Source of the DNA: Marinobacterium nitratireducens
GTDB lineage: Bacteria > Pseudomonadota > Gammaproteobacteria > Pseudomonadales > Balneatricaceae
Length of the DNA stretch: 64,000 nucleotides
Direction: 5' to 3'
NCBI RefSeq assembly: GCF_014645375.1
Contig: NZ_BMLT01000006.1
Location: 186,001-250,000 of the forward strand
Position 1 is the first letter of the stretch. The number at the start of each line of letters is the position of its first letter. The translations under genes were made by a program, and so were the position numbers. Of the stretch, positions 38,101 to 44,562 are shown in pieces. Under the pieces are notes generated by a model. That model worked only from the letters and a program-made list of their open reading frames with translations, was not told the origin of the DNA and did not search any database.

Positions 38101-38525
38101 CACGGGCCTATCTTTACTGGACTCCGCATGATCGTTGGGCGTTGAGTGCGCAGTACCAGTACGAGCGCTTTGATATCGATCCGAACCTTGTTCAAGGTAT
38201 CGTTCATTCGAAAACCCACCGTATGAGCTTCGGAACCAGCTATTTTGATTTAAGCGGTCTGTCGTTACACGTTACCGGAACCTATACCGATCAATCCGGA
38301 GACTTTGATCCGGAAGACACCGGAATGGTCACTATATCTGGGCAGGATAACTTTTGGGTGACGGACGTGCGGGTTGACTATCGTCTGCCAAGGCGTTTCG
38401 GATTGTTCAGCGTTGGTGTGAAGAATCTACTCGATGAAGAGTTTGAACTCCAGGACACTGACCCCGATACACCCACCGTGCAGCCGGATCGTCTTGTATT
38501 CGGCAGGCTGACCCTGTCGTTTTAA
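35157..38525 (+). CDS. FecR-TPR-outer-membrane barrel fusion protein
   Basis: 1122 residues. A signal peptide (about 1-24) is followed by a FecR-type domain (about 35-180, with IVSVEGQVEVKPAG and VEGTEFMVRVE). Then come about ten TPR-like repeats (about 225-560) and a C-terminal beta-barrel (about 640-1122) ending RLTLSF, the aromatic end needed for BAM insertion. The barrel resembles TonB-dependent receptors but has no plug domain or TonB box in front. It follows a CHASE2 cyclase gene and precedes a lipoprotein gene. I infer an outer-membrane sensor or secretion pore; ligand unknown. Confidence 0.8.
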   Translation: MSCYRWFFILFIGFSWALSSNVPAADGCEPWVARIVSVEGQVEVKPAGKAHWQPMQANATLCADDSLRVGALSRAAIEFHRDTNLLRLEQNTVVTLSAPQAEQPSWIELLEGAVYFISRVTQQLNIRTKFLNASVEGTEFMVRVERERSMLWVFEGRVLASNDIGRLPVNSGEAAIARAGEAPVRHLVVSPRNAVQWALFYPPLIDYRGMAYWSGLTSRAVAHAVARYRAGDLPGAFAALDGVPAGQRDERYLTLRAGLLLSVGRVDEARSDIAKALDLDSNNATVIALQSVIAVVQNEGEKALSLAKQSIELDPQSPVPRVALSYAYQSNFEIEKAQASAQEAVDLAPGDALAWARLAELWLAMGYLDRALEAAQEAVVRNPELARTQTVLAFSHLTRFEIDQARAAFEKAIRLDQSDPLPRLGLGLAKVRKNDLEGGRREIEIAASLDPNNSSIRSTLGKAYYEERRDKLAGTELAIAKELDPNDPTPWFYDAIRKLTINRSVQALQDVQRSVKLNYNRAVYRSRLSLDDDLAARSAALGRVYSNLGFDQLALVEGGKSVNTDPGNYSAHRLFADGYAGLPRHEIAQASELLQSKLLQPLNVTPIQASIAATDLQILEGLGPTLPSFNEFNPLLLRERVAVQASGLVAGNDTLGEEVALSGIRDRFSYNLGQFHYESDGFRANNDLEIDIYDAFVQFQLRPATSVQAEYRRTERDQGELALQFGAEPLPVFRRERKSDSVRLGLHHTFSPSSELIGSVLYQDQSFKERERRRTQGFDLDRDRDGFTVELQHLARSERLDVVSGFRYLDLDSERRQVLFVEIPFFPDLIPVPVPDQRESLVNKALYTYANFGVLDDLTLIAGLGLESFRRGQQIDREQVSPKLGVIWEPLDDTVVRASGFRVLNPTTLFRETIEPTQVAGFNQFFDDIEGSDAWRYGIAVDQKIGSSLFAGAEYAERRLDAPVIGVAEDKAPFYDLNEDFARAYLYWTPHDRWALSAQYQYERFDIDPNLVQGIVHSKTHRMSFGTSYFDLSGLSLHVTGTYTDQSGDFDPEDTGMVTISGQDNFWVTDVRVDYRLPRRFGLFSVGVKNLLDEEFELQDTDPDTPTVQPDRLVFGRLTLSF

Positions 38526-38620
38526 CCATACTGCCCGCTTGATTTTTGGGTGTCGACGGGTTGGTTTGGTCCACTTGAGTCCGCAGAAAGCGGTTTCAGT
38601 TAACACGGGAGAATACGATT

Positions 38621-39049
38621 ATGTTATGCAAACGAATTAGACCTTGTTATCGGCTGCCAAGTCTTGTAGGACTAATTTCTCTACTCTGGCTTTCCGGTTG
38701 CGCGAACGGTATAGCGAAAGAAGATGATCAAAAAATGCCCTCGGAATGGGAAAACCGTCAGTCGGAATTAGGGTCCTTCGTATACCGGGCTGATGGCAGT
38801 GTAGTTCTTCGTATAGAGGGTCGCGATGTGGACTTGGAGGAACTTTCGAGTCCGGAGGAAATCGGAAGCGGAAAGGTCGTAACCCTCAACTCGCTTGGCC
38901 TGATTGCAATTAAAGGAAGCCCGATTGTTGAGGTGCGAGGTACGAGCGGTAGGATACCGTTTTGTTACGTAGTCCATGTATTTAAAGATCAACCATCAAA
39001 ATTTATGGGAGGCTGTCCTAAAGAGCGATACCGCCATGTACCACATTAG
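38621..39049 (+). CDS. Small lipoprotein of unknown function
   Basis: 142 residues with a positively charged start, a hydrophobic stretch and a lipobox LSGC at about residues 24-27, so a lipid-anchored protein of about 115 mature residues is expected. The mature part has two further Cys (FCYVVHVF and GGCPKE) that could form a disulfide. No family recognised. GGGAGAA precedes the ATG. It lies 95 bases after the FecR-barrel gene on the same strand and may be its partner. Confidence 0.72.
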   Translation: MLCKRIRPCYRLPSLVGLISLLWLSGCANGIAKEDDQKMPSEWENRQSELGSFVYRADGSVVLRIEGRDVDLEELSSPEEIGSGKVVTLNSLGLIAIKGSPIVEVRGTSGRIPFCYVVHVFKDQPSKFMGGCPKERYRHVPH

Positions 39050-39234
39050 TACCTGAGCCGGTGGCTTTAAGCTGATGGGCAGGCGATCGTTGGTCTGCCA
39101 AGAGAAGTATCGTGTGGAATTGGAGAGCTTCGGTCTAAATGACGTGGAGCTGGTAGAGCGCGAATTTAACTCCGTAGTGCGGCATCCCCTATGCAGCCTG
39201 AAGGTACTTCTGAAAGATCACTTCAGGCTGTCTG

Positions 39235-39470
39235 AGCCTGAAGCATTTTCCGTGCCTCGGGCTTAATCGCTTTTCTGCCTGTCGGACATCCTTGTCTGTG
39301 CTCGTTCGAAGATCCGTTTCCTTGGCGAAGCAGGCCGTTAAAGTTTTCAGTCATCCCACGCCCCCATGAAGTCGAGGGATGGCAAAGTCGTCATCAGAGT
39401 TCAGCGCCTTGGCAATGGCCATTTGCACAATGAACTCGGCACCGTTATCCGCCAGTTCTGTATTTCTCGA
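39235..39470 (-). mobile_element. IS30-family transposase remnant
   Basis: On the minus strand, over two frames, the stretch reads LADNGAEFIVQMAIAKALN, then WGRGMTENFNGLLRQ, then KETDLRTSTDKDVRQAEKRL. These are the end of an IS30 transposase: the second Asp (DNG), the Glu region (TENFNGLLRQ) and the conserved RLN-type tail. At least two frameshifts break it and no terminal repeats are seen. A separate 10-bp inverted repeat (CAGCCTGAAG / CTTCAGGCTG, 39194-39230) lies beside it. Confidence 0.78.
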
Positions 39471-39647
39471 CGTGAATATTTAACAAATACCAAGTAATTA
39501 GTATCACGGAAATGCTGAATTGATCGGGCTAACTTTACTGCGAGTGCTGAAAGCTTTGGGAGCGGAGATCTGTTTTTGAATATCCCAAAATTCGGCTTTA
39601 AATAGATGATTGAAGCAATGGATTTTCGTGATAGTAGGAGGTTTGTC

Positions 39648-39761
39648 ATGATCAAAAGAATACTTCTCGTGATTTTTATTGTGGTTGGTTCGTCAGGCAT
39701 CGCGATGGCGTGTCCGGACAATTACTATCCCTGTGGCAGCAATTTATGCTGCCCACAATAA
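39648..39761 (+). CDS. Secreted cysteine-rich mini-protein (37 residues)
   Basis: A very short gene with a strong setting: AGGAGG lies seven bases before the ATG. The first 21 residues (MIKRILLVIFIVVGSSGIAMA) form a classic signal peptide, and the mature part is only CPDNYYPCGSNLCCPQ, with four Cys in 16 residues. The signal ends directly before Cys, so either signal peptidase cleavage or lipidation is conceivable, although the lipobox (AMAC) is poor. Two disulfides could form. The stop is 12 bases before the next start, with AGGAGG between, so the two genes are coupled. Function unknown. Confidence 0.72.
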   Translation: MIKRILLVIFIVVGSSGIAMACPDNYYPCGSNLCCPQ

Positions 39762-39773
39762 GGAGGGCCGAAG

Positions 39774-40478
39774 ATGTCTGGTTCTGTCGATCCCGGCTCC
39801 GTTTTGAAAGCGGGTTGGCGCAGTCTCATCCTGAAGTTCGGCGGTGCCGTCTTGATACTGGCAATGATCGCTGTTATTGCGTCCTTCTTCGTCACCGTGA
39901 CGCATGAAGACGCCGTCCATTACCTGGGTCGCACGAGCGCCAGCCAGCTCTCGACTCTGCATCCTGGGGCGCTTTACGCAGTCGATGATCACCGGATTCT
40001 AGGTAGCTATCTCTGCGAATATGCAGTCGAGGAAGGTGACATCATTGAAGCACCGCCACGCCACTACGAATTCTACAATCAAGCGGGCGTAATGTTGCCT
40101 TTCCTGGCAGCATTGAATACAAGCCTTTGGGGCGGTACCGAAACTTCGCAGGACTGGGGCGAGAGCGAAGCTTTTTATCGTAAATGGGAGGTCCGAGAAG
40201 TTTCCTTTATAAGTAGCCGCCGACCGGTAAAGAAGATCTGCGAACAGCGCGTTGTTCAGGCGCTTAATAGCGGGAAAAAGGTTTGCTCGGTTAACTCTGT
40301 GATAAACCGCTTGGGAGATAATGCACCCTATGCGGTACAGTTCGACAATTTTTGTTTGATTAAATGCAATTCGGATGACAGCACCGTTTGCCGTCCCGCG
40401 GAGTTTCCGCAACTGGATGACATTGCCTGGACTACCAGAATGAAGGGCCGGCTAGACCTTATAACCCAATCACCATGA
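39774..40478 (+). CDS. Single-pass membrane protein of unknown function
   Basis: 234 residues: a short cytoplasmic start, one membrane helix at about 22-45, and a periplasmic domain of about 185 residues with six Cys, several suited to disulfides (YLCEYAV, KKICEQRV, KKVCSVN, NFCLIKC, TVCRPAEF). No family recognised. AGGAGGG precedes the ATG. It lies 12 bases after the 37-residue cysteine-rich peptide gene, so the two probably act together, for example as peptide and membrane partner; this is inference. Confidence 0.7.
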   Translation: MSGSVDPGSVLKAGWRSLILKFGGAVLILAMIAVIASFFVTVTHEDAVHYLGRTSASQLSTLHPGALYAVDDHRILGSYLCEYAVEEGDIIEAPPRHYEFYNQAGVMLPFLAALNTSLWGGTETSQDWGESEAFYRKWEVREVSFISSRRPVKKICEQRVVQALNSGKKVCSVNSVINRLGDNAPYAVQFDNFCLIKCNSDDSTVCRPAEFPQLDDIAWTTRMKGRLDLITQSP

Positions 40479-40746
40479 ATACCCCGGCATGTTCGCAGGT
40501 TCCCTAATACGAACTGGCTTCACCAGCTTTCGCGATATCGAAAGGCGGGGTGTAAAAAACTTCATTTCACCCATCAACTCACCGGGCTAGTCGATTGGAT
40601 AGCCCGGATCTTCAGTAAATCCAGTGTGAATAATTCCTTCCCGGGCTGGGAATATATGACGGAAGGCATTCGCCGTTTCACGCACGCTGTAGCTGTCCCT
40701 CCGAATGAAAAGATCCGTTGCCTCAGGGGCAGCGAAGGAGACAGCA

Positions 40747-41526
40747 ATGAATCCGAAAAACAAACTTTACCTGACGATGGCCGCCGCTGTCGGCCTGACG
40801 TTGGGTGCCTCGCTGCAAGCGGGTGCCGCGGCACGCTTCGGAACCGGCTGCCAGTCCGATTATCAGAACAACTGGCAAAACAAGCTGCCGCATGTATGGA
40901 AGCGTTGCGGCTGGTTCAACAACGAACTCGACGACACTGACTTCAAGATCTTCTATTACAACCTGCACGGAGCCAAGTGGTGGTGGGAGACAGGCGGTGA
41001 CCAGCTCACCCTGGACAACGTGAACCTGTTCTATGCCAGCACCCATGGTGGCGGCTGGTCCAACAAGTCGGTATGGGCCATGTGGGATCAGAATCAGCTT
41101 GCCTCGTCCACCAGCATGAGGCTGGGGGATGAGTCCTACGGGCTCAGCATTCTCGCGACCTACGCCTGCGAAACCCTCAAGTTCAACGACGGCAAGATGT
41201 GGACTCGAATGGGCCCCATCTTCCGCGGCGGTCTGCGTATCGCCCTGGGCAGCCACGACAAGCTGTACGACTCAATCACCACCGACGAGACGGGTGAGGA
41301 TTTCGCCGACAACATGCAGAAGAGTCACACCCTGCAGTACGCCTGGAAGGACGCCAATTCCGACTGGGCCACCTCTCAGGACGTGACCGTCATGGCTACC
41401 GGCACCAGCTATGCCAACTGCGCCGCCCGTCGCGACAACATGAAGTGGCAAAACTACCCCGCTTACGGCCGACTGCGCGACAGCAACATCAAGTACTACT
41501 GCTATCGCTACTGGAACAACCTGTGA
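40747..41526 (+). CDS. DUF6345-type secreted protein with caspase-like His/Cys pair
   Basis: 259 residues with a signal peptide of about 27 residues (ends AGAAA). The mature part follows the layout I recall for DUF6345: a hydrophobic strand with NLFYASTHGGGW (His100), then ILATYACETL (Cys141), MWTRMGPIFRGGLRIALGSHD, a second His, and a C-terminal TLQYAWKDAN. A His-Gly after one strand and an Ala-Cys after the next is how clan CD (caspase/gingipain) peptidases place their catalytic dyad, so a peptidase is possible but unproven. The ATG has AAGGAG upstream. It opens a three-gene operon. Confidence 0.75.
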   Translation: MNPKNKLYLTMAAAVGLTLGASLQAGAAARFGTGCQSDYQNNWQNKLPHVWKRCGWFNNELDDTDFKIFYYNLHGAKWWWETGGDQLTLDNVNLFYASTHGGGWSNKSVWAMWDQNQLASSTSMRLGDESYGLSILATYACETLKFNDGKMWTRMGPIFRGGLRIALGSHDKLYDSITTDETGEDFADNMQKSHTLQYAWKDANSDWATSQDVTVMATGTSYANCAARRDNMKWQNYPAYGRLRDSNIKYYCYRYWNNL

Positions 41527-41576
41527 CGCCGTACGCACATACGGACCGAACTTGAAACCGACTGGAGCAGACCATC

Positions 41577-42647
41577 ATGTCCAGACAGACGACTACTCAC
41601 ACCAAGCGCTTCGTCCGAAGCCTTCTGAGCGCGCTGCTGTGTAGCGCTTCCACCTTGGCCCTGAGTGCCGACTTTGCCGAACGCGTCGCTTCCGAACAGC
41701 GTTCCGCCGAAGCGGGGCTCGGTCGCGACGGCCTCCACTTGCTGAGCCGCAAGGCGGGTCCCGGGGCGGAGAAAATGGCGGCAGTACTGCTGGAGCGCCT
41801 TCGCGCTCTCCCGGGCGGCGTCCATACCAGCGATCGCTTCAAGCGCGAGGTGACCGACAAGCACACTTCCCTGGTCAGTGACGACGGCTGGGTACTGCAG
41901 GTGTACGGCGACGGTACGCGCGTCCGCTACCGTAATTATGGTGACCAGGAGAGTGCGGACAAGCAGGGGCTGCCACTGGACGAGCGCTTCTCGCAGAAAG
42001 AGCTGGAAGCGATGGGGCGCGATTTTGTGGCCGGATACCTGCAGGATCTCGTATCCATCGGCCCCAACGAAGCGCTGATACCCTTCTTTACCGAGTTCGA
42101 AATCACCGGCGGCGGTCCCGCGGACAAGAGCGAGCGGATGCTCCCTGAACGTGTGCAATCCAGTACCGTGGTATTCAGCCGCACAGTGGATGGTCTCCCG
42201 GTGGTTGGCCCCGGCTCCAAGGTCGCGGTCACCTTCGCCAACGACGGTGATCCGATAGGCTTCGATTACGATTGGGCACCCTATGCCGAGACCGGTGAGG
42301 TACAGCGAATTCTGCCGTTGGGCGAAATCCGCCGGCGGGGTGCCAGGTTCTCGCCATTCGAAGCCGGCGAGCGCGGGGTGCATGAACTGCACTTCGAGTG
42401 CGGCTACGTGGACTTCGGTGCCCGCAAACGCGATCCGGCGGCGCTTATCCAGGGTGGCTGCATGCGCCATGCAGTCAAAAAGTGGATCGTCGATACGAAG
42501 GAACATGCCCGGGATGCGCGTTCCGGACACGCGCTCAAGGCCACGCTCGATTTCTTCCCTGCGGGTGAGAAGATGCGCCCGGACGCCACCTGGATGCAGG
42601 CCATGAGGCCCGACCCTTCTGCGGAAAAGGCTCCCGGCAGTCTCTAA
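41577..42647 (+). CDS. Secreted protein with a propeptide-like segment
   Basis: 356 residues with a signal peptide of about 31 residues (ends TLALSA). No full-length family recognised. Near residues 200-220 the stretch VVFSRTVDGLPVVGPGSKV resembles the FTP/PepSY-type propeptide of thermolysin-like and related secreted enzymes, where it acts as chaperone or inhibitor. Two Cys (FECGYVD, GGCMRH) lie near residues 280 and 300. It starts 50 bases after the DUF6345 gene, so it may be a separately encoded foldase or inhibitor for that protein; this is inference. Confidence 0.68.
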   Translation: MSRQTTTHTKRFVRSLLSALLCSASTLALSADFAERVASEQRSAEAGLGRDGLHLLSRKAGPGAEKMAAVLLERLRALPGGVHTSDRFKREVTDKHTSLVSDDGWVLQVYGDGTRVRYRNYGDQESADKQGLPLDERFSQKELEAMGRDFVAGYLQDLVSIGPNEALIPFFTEFEITGGGPADKSERMLPERVQSSTVVFSRTVDGLPVVGPGSKVAVTFANDGDPIGFDYDWAPYAETGEVQRILPLGEIRRRGARFSPFEAGERGVHELHFECGYVDFGARKRDPAALIQGGCMRHAVKKWIVDTKEHARDARSGHALKATLDFFPAGEKMRPDATWMQAMRPDPSAEKAPGSL

Positions 42648-42733
42648 GCTGCGGTGGCCAGGGAAGGCCGCCCTGGCGGGCCCCGTCAGGCAAGTAACAG
42701 AACGACGCCGTATCGAAAAACGGGAGTCACTTC

Positions 42734-43195
42734 TTGAAAACTCAATTGACCCACAGATCCAAGGTCGCCGTTGCCTGGTCGGCAATCCTGCTGGCTTTGG
42801 TGGCGGCGCTGTCCATTTCTGACCAGGCGCCGCTGTTGTCTCTTGGGTCCTCAGAACAACCGGCAGAAGCCCTGAAGCCCCTCGGTTCCGAGGCGCCGGA
42901 ACCGGTTCGCGAGCCATCCCGGGCGGCGACTAAGCTGTCCCGAAACCATTGGGACGAGGATACATATTTTCGCGACAGCGTGACCGCCTGGCACGAGCAG
43001 CAGCCGCTTGAGCCGGCGCAGCAAGTTGAGGTGCCGGAGACATTCCCTCTGTTCGAAGCCGACTGGCGCGATGCCCTGCCCGAAGAGACCGGGCTGGAAC
43101 CGGACATCGATTTCGATCCGGTTCCGCTGGGGCCCGAACCGCTGGACGATCCCTGGGGCGGGGAGTGGGGAGACCTGGGCGGCAGCAGCGGCTGA
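42734..43195 (+). CDS. Acidic, proline-rich anchored or secreted protein
   Basis: 153 residues beginning at TTG (42734) with GGGAG seven bases upstream. A hydrophobic segment at about 12-28 acts as signal or anchor. The rest is low-complexity, rich in Pro, Glu and Asp, with short repeats such as PLGSEAPEP and PLGPEPLDD, and ends in Gly/Ser. It looks mostly disordered. Third gene of the DUF6345 operon. Function unknown; it could be a linker or a substrate of the first gene's product. Confidence 0.6.
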   Translation: MKTQLTHRSKVAVAWSAILLALVAALSISDQAPLLSLGSSEQPAEALKPLGSEAPEPVREPSRAATKLSRNHWDEDTYFRDSVTAWHEQQPLEPAQQVEVPETFPLFEADWRDALPEETGLEPDIDFDPVPLGPEPLDDPWGGEWGDLGGSSG

Positions 43196-43408
43196 CCAAG
43201 CGCAGAAGGCGATTTTTCAGATCTACTATGGAACCTGGCTTGCAAATAGGCTCCAGAGCTATTTGCAACTCACACCACAGAAACGGGAACAGGTGCGAAG
43301 ATATGCTGATTGATGTGGTGCTCGCATTGGTCTGCGGCCAAAGTTAAACATCCCTGGTTAACCTATTAATCCGGCGGGTTAATACTAAAATGAAGCGATG
43401 TAAATACT

Positions 43409-44116
43409 TCAAGGATACTGTGATGTCAGGGTTTGATCCATAGTCATAGTATTGTGCGACCATACAGCAGTGAATACATGGTCCTGGCTGTACCCAAACC
43501 ACCCTGTGGTTGGAAAAGACTGGGATACGGTAATAGGCTTGCTTAAAAATACATTAAATATACCTTTCCCTATATCGATTTCAATACGAACTTCTTTGAA
43601 GTCTGGCGAAAATCCACTAAGGCCGTAGCAGGCTTTATAAAAACTTTCTTTAGCGGAAAATAGTATAAAGGCGCTTAATTCCATAGCTTCGGAAGGCAGT
43701 GATTTCAACCAGGAACGCTCTTCAGGCACGCAGATATACTCCAGTACGTCGACGGGAAAGGGGCGTTTTCGGTATTCCACATCGACGCCCACCGCACGCA
43801 TCTTGCAGCGCTCTGCCACGACCGCCACGACCAGGCCGCGGGTATGGCTGATGCTGCCGACCATTCCCTCTGGCCACAGTGGCGCCCCGGACGGGTCTTT
43901 CAGTATCGGATGACGCTCGACTATAAGGCGACTCATCGCTAAACGGGCACAATGGCGCCCGGTTGCGAACTCTCGCCTGCGTTGAGCGACACAATTTTTC
44001 ACCAGTTTTCGCTCCGATTCAAAAAGAACATCATCATCCAGAAGCGAAGCCATACTGACGGTGCTGAAGTCTCTATGCGGGAAAATCCCCTCCAGTCTGG
44101 GGTTTATGGTAAACAT
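43409..44116 (-). CDS. 4'-phosphopantetheinyl transferase (EntD/Sfp type)
   Basis: 235 residues. Transfers the phosphopantetheine arm from CoA to carrier-protein serines. Marks are GSISHTRGLVVAVV, the metal-binding GVDVEYRKR and the core FSAKESFYKACYGL, all in the EntD-like order. It is divergent from the PKS-NRPS genes, whose ACP (Ser2072) and PCP (Ser1052) it would activate. The 446-bp gap holds inverted TGTGAAATATT sites that may control both directions. Confidence 0.92.
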   Translation of the reverse strand: MFTINPRLEGIFPHRDFSTVSMASLLDDDVLFESERKLVKNCVAQRRREFATGRHCARLAMSRLIVERHPILKDPSGAPLWPEGMVGSISHTRGLVVAVVAERCKMRAVGVDVEYRKRPFPVDVLEYICVPEERSWLKSLPSEAMELSAFILFSAKESFYKACYGLSGFSPDFKEVRIEIDIGKGIFNVFLSKPITVSQSFPTTGWFGYSQDHVFTAVWSHNTMTMDQTLTSQYP

Positions 44117-44302
44117 GAAAATAGCCTCATTGGGACTTGTTCGCAGGTTCCCTAGAATCTACCTGCTTGAACTTCACTGTAGATCATCAGAACAGTCATA
44201 TACCGAAATAGTGGGAGACCTTGGAACAGGTATTGGATGTGCGATACCGGCCCTGTTAATAGGGCCTGATGTGGAATGTATCGAGGGTCGGTACTGATAG
44301 TC

Positions 44303-44389
44303 TGTGAAATATTACCGTTACTTTCCCCTCCCTAGTCGGTAAATGTCTCGGTTTAGAGGGGCCATGTCTGGAAATGTAAATATTTCACA
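44303..44389. promoter_or_regulatory. Inverted pair of TGTGAAATATT sites before the PKS gene
   Basis: TGTGAAATATT at 44303-44313 and its exact complement AATATTTCACA at 44379-44389 face each other in the divergent gap between the phosphopantetheinyl transferase and the PKS. TGTGA is the Crp half-site, and a Crp-like regulator with a matching recognition helix lies at 31141-31785. Both promoters are probably in this gap. Confidence 0.5.
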
Positions 44390-44562
44390 TAATCCCTGGT
44401 CATTCCTAACAGCCTGCTGGATTGCTGTTTTTTAAACTGACGTGGTAACTCGGAAGCTTTTCTGCGGGCGATCGAGCCAATCTAAAGGGGCACTAAAGGG
44501 GCATCTGCTTTCCTGACGCCAACACCTATGTAAATGCAAACCAGACAGTGAAGGAATGCAAA

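Noticed and set aside
39075-39266. 63-residue open frame between the lipoprotein gene and the IS30 remnant
   Set aside because: No ribosome site, partly overlaps the IS30 remnant on the other strand and contains an inverted repeat; coding is doubtful.
40491-44154. 16-bp direct repeat GTTCGCAGGTTCCCTA at 40491 and 44139, bracketing the DUF6345 operon and the phosphopantetheinyl transferase gene
   Set aside because: A single 16-mer match is about what chance gives in a window of this size, and the flanks differ. It would count only if found at other junctions.
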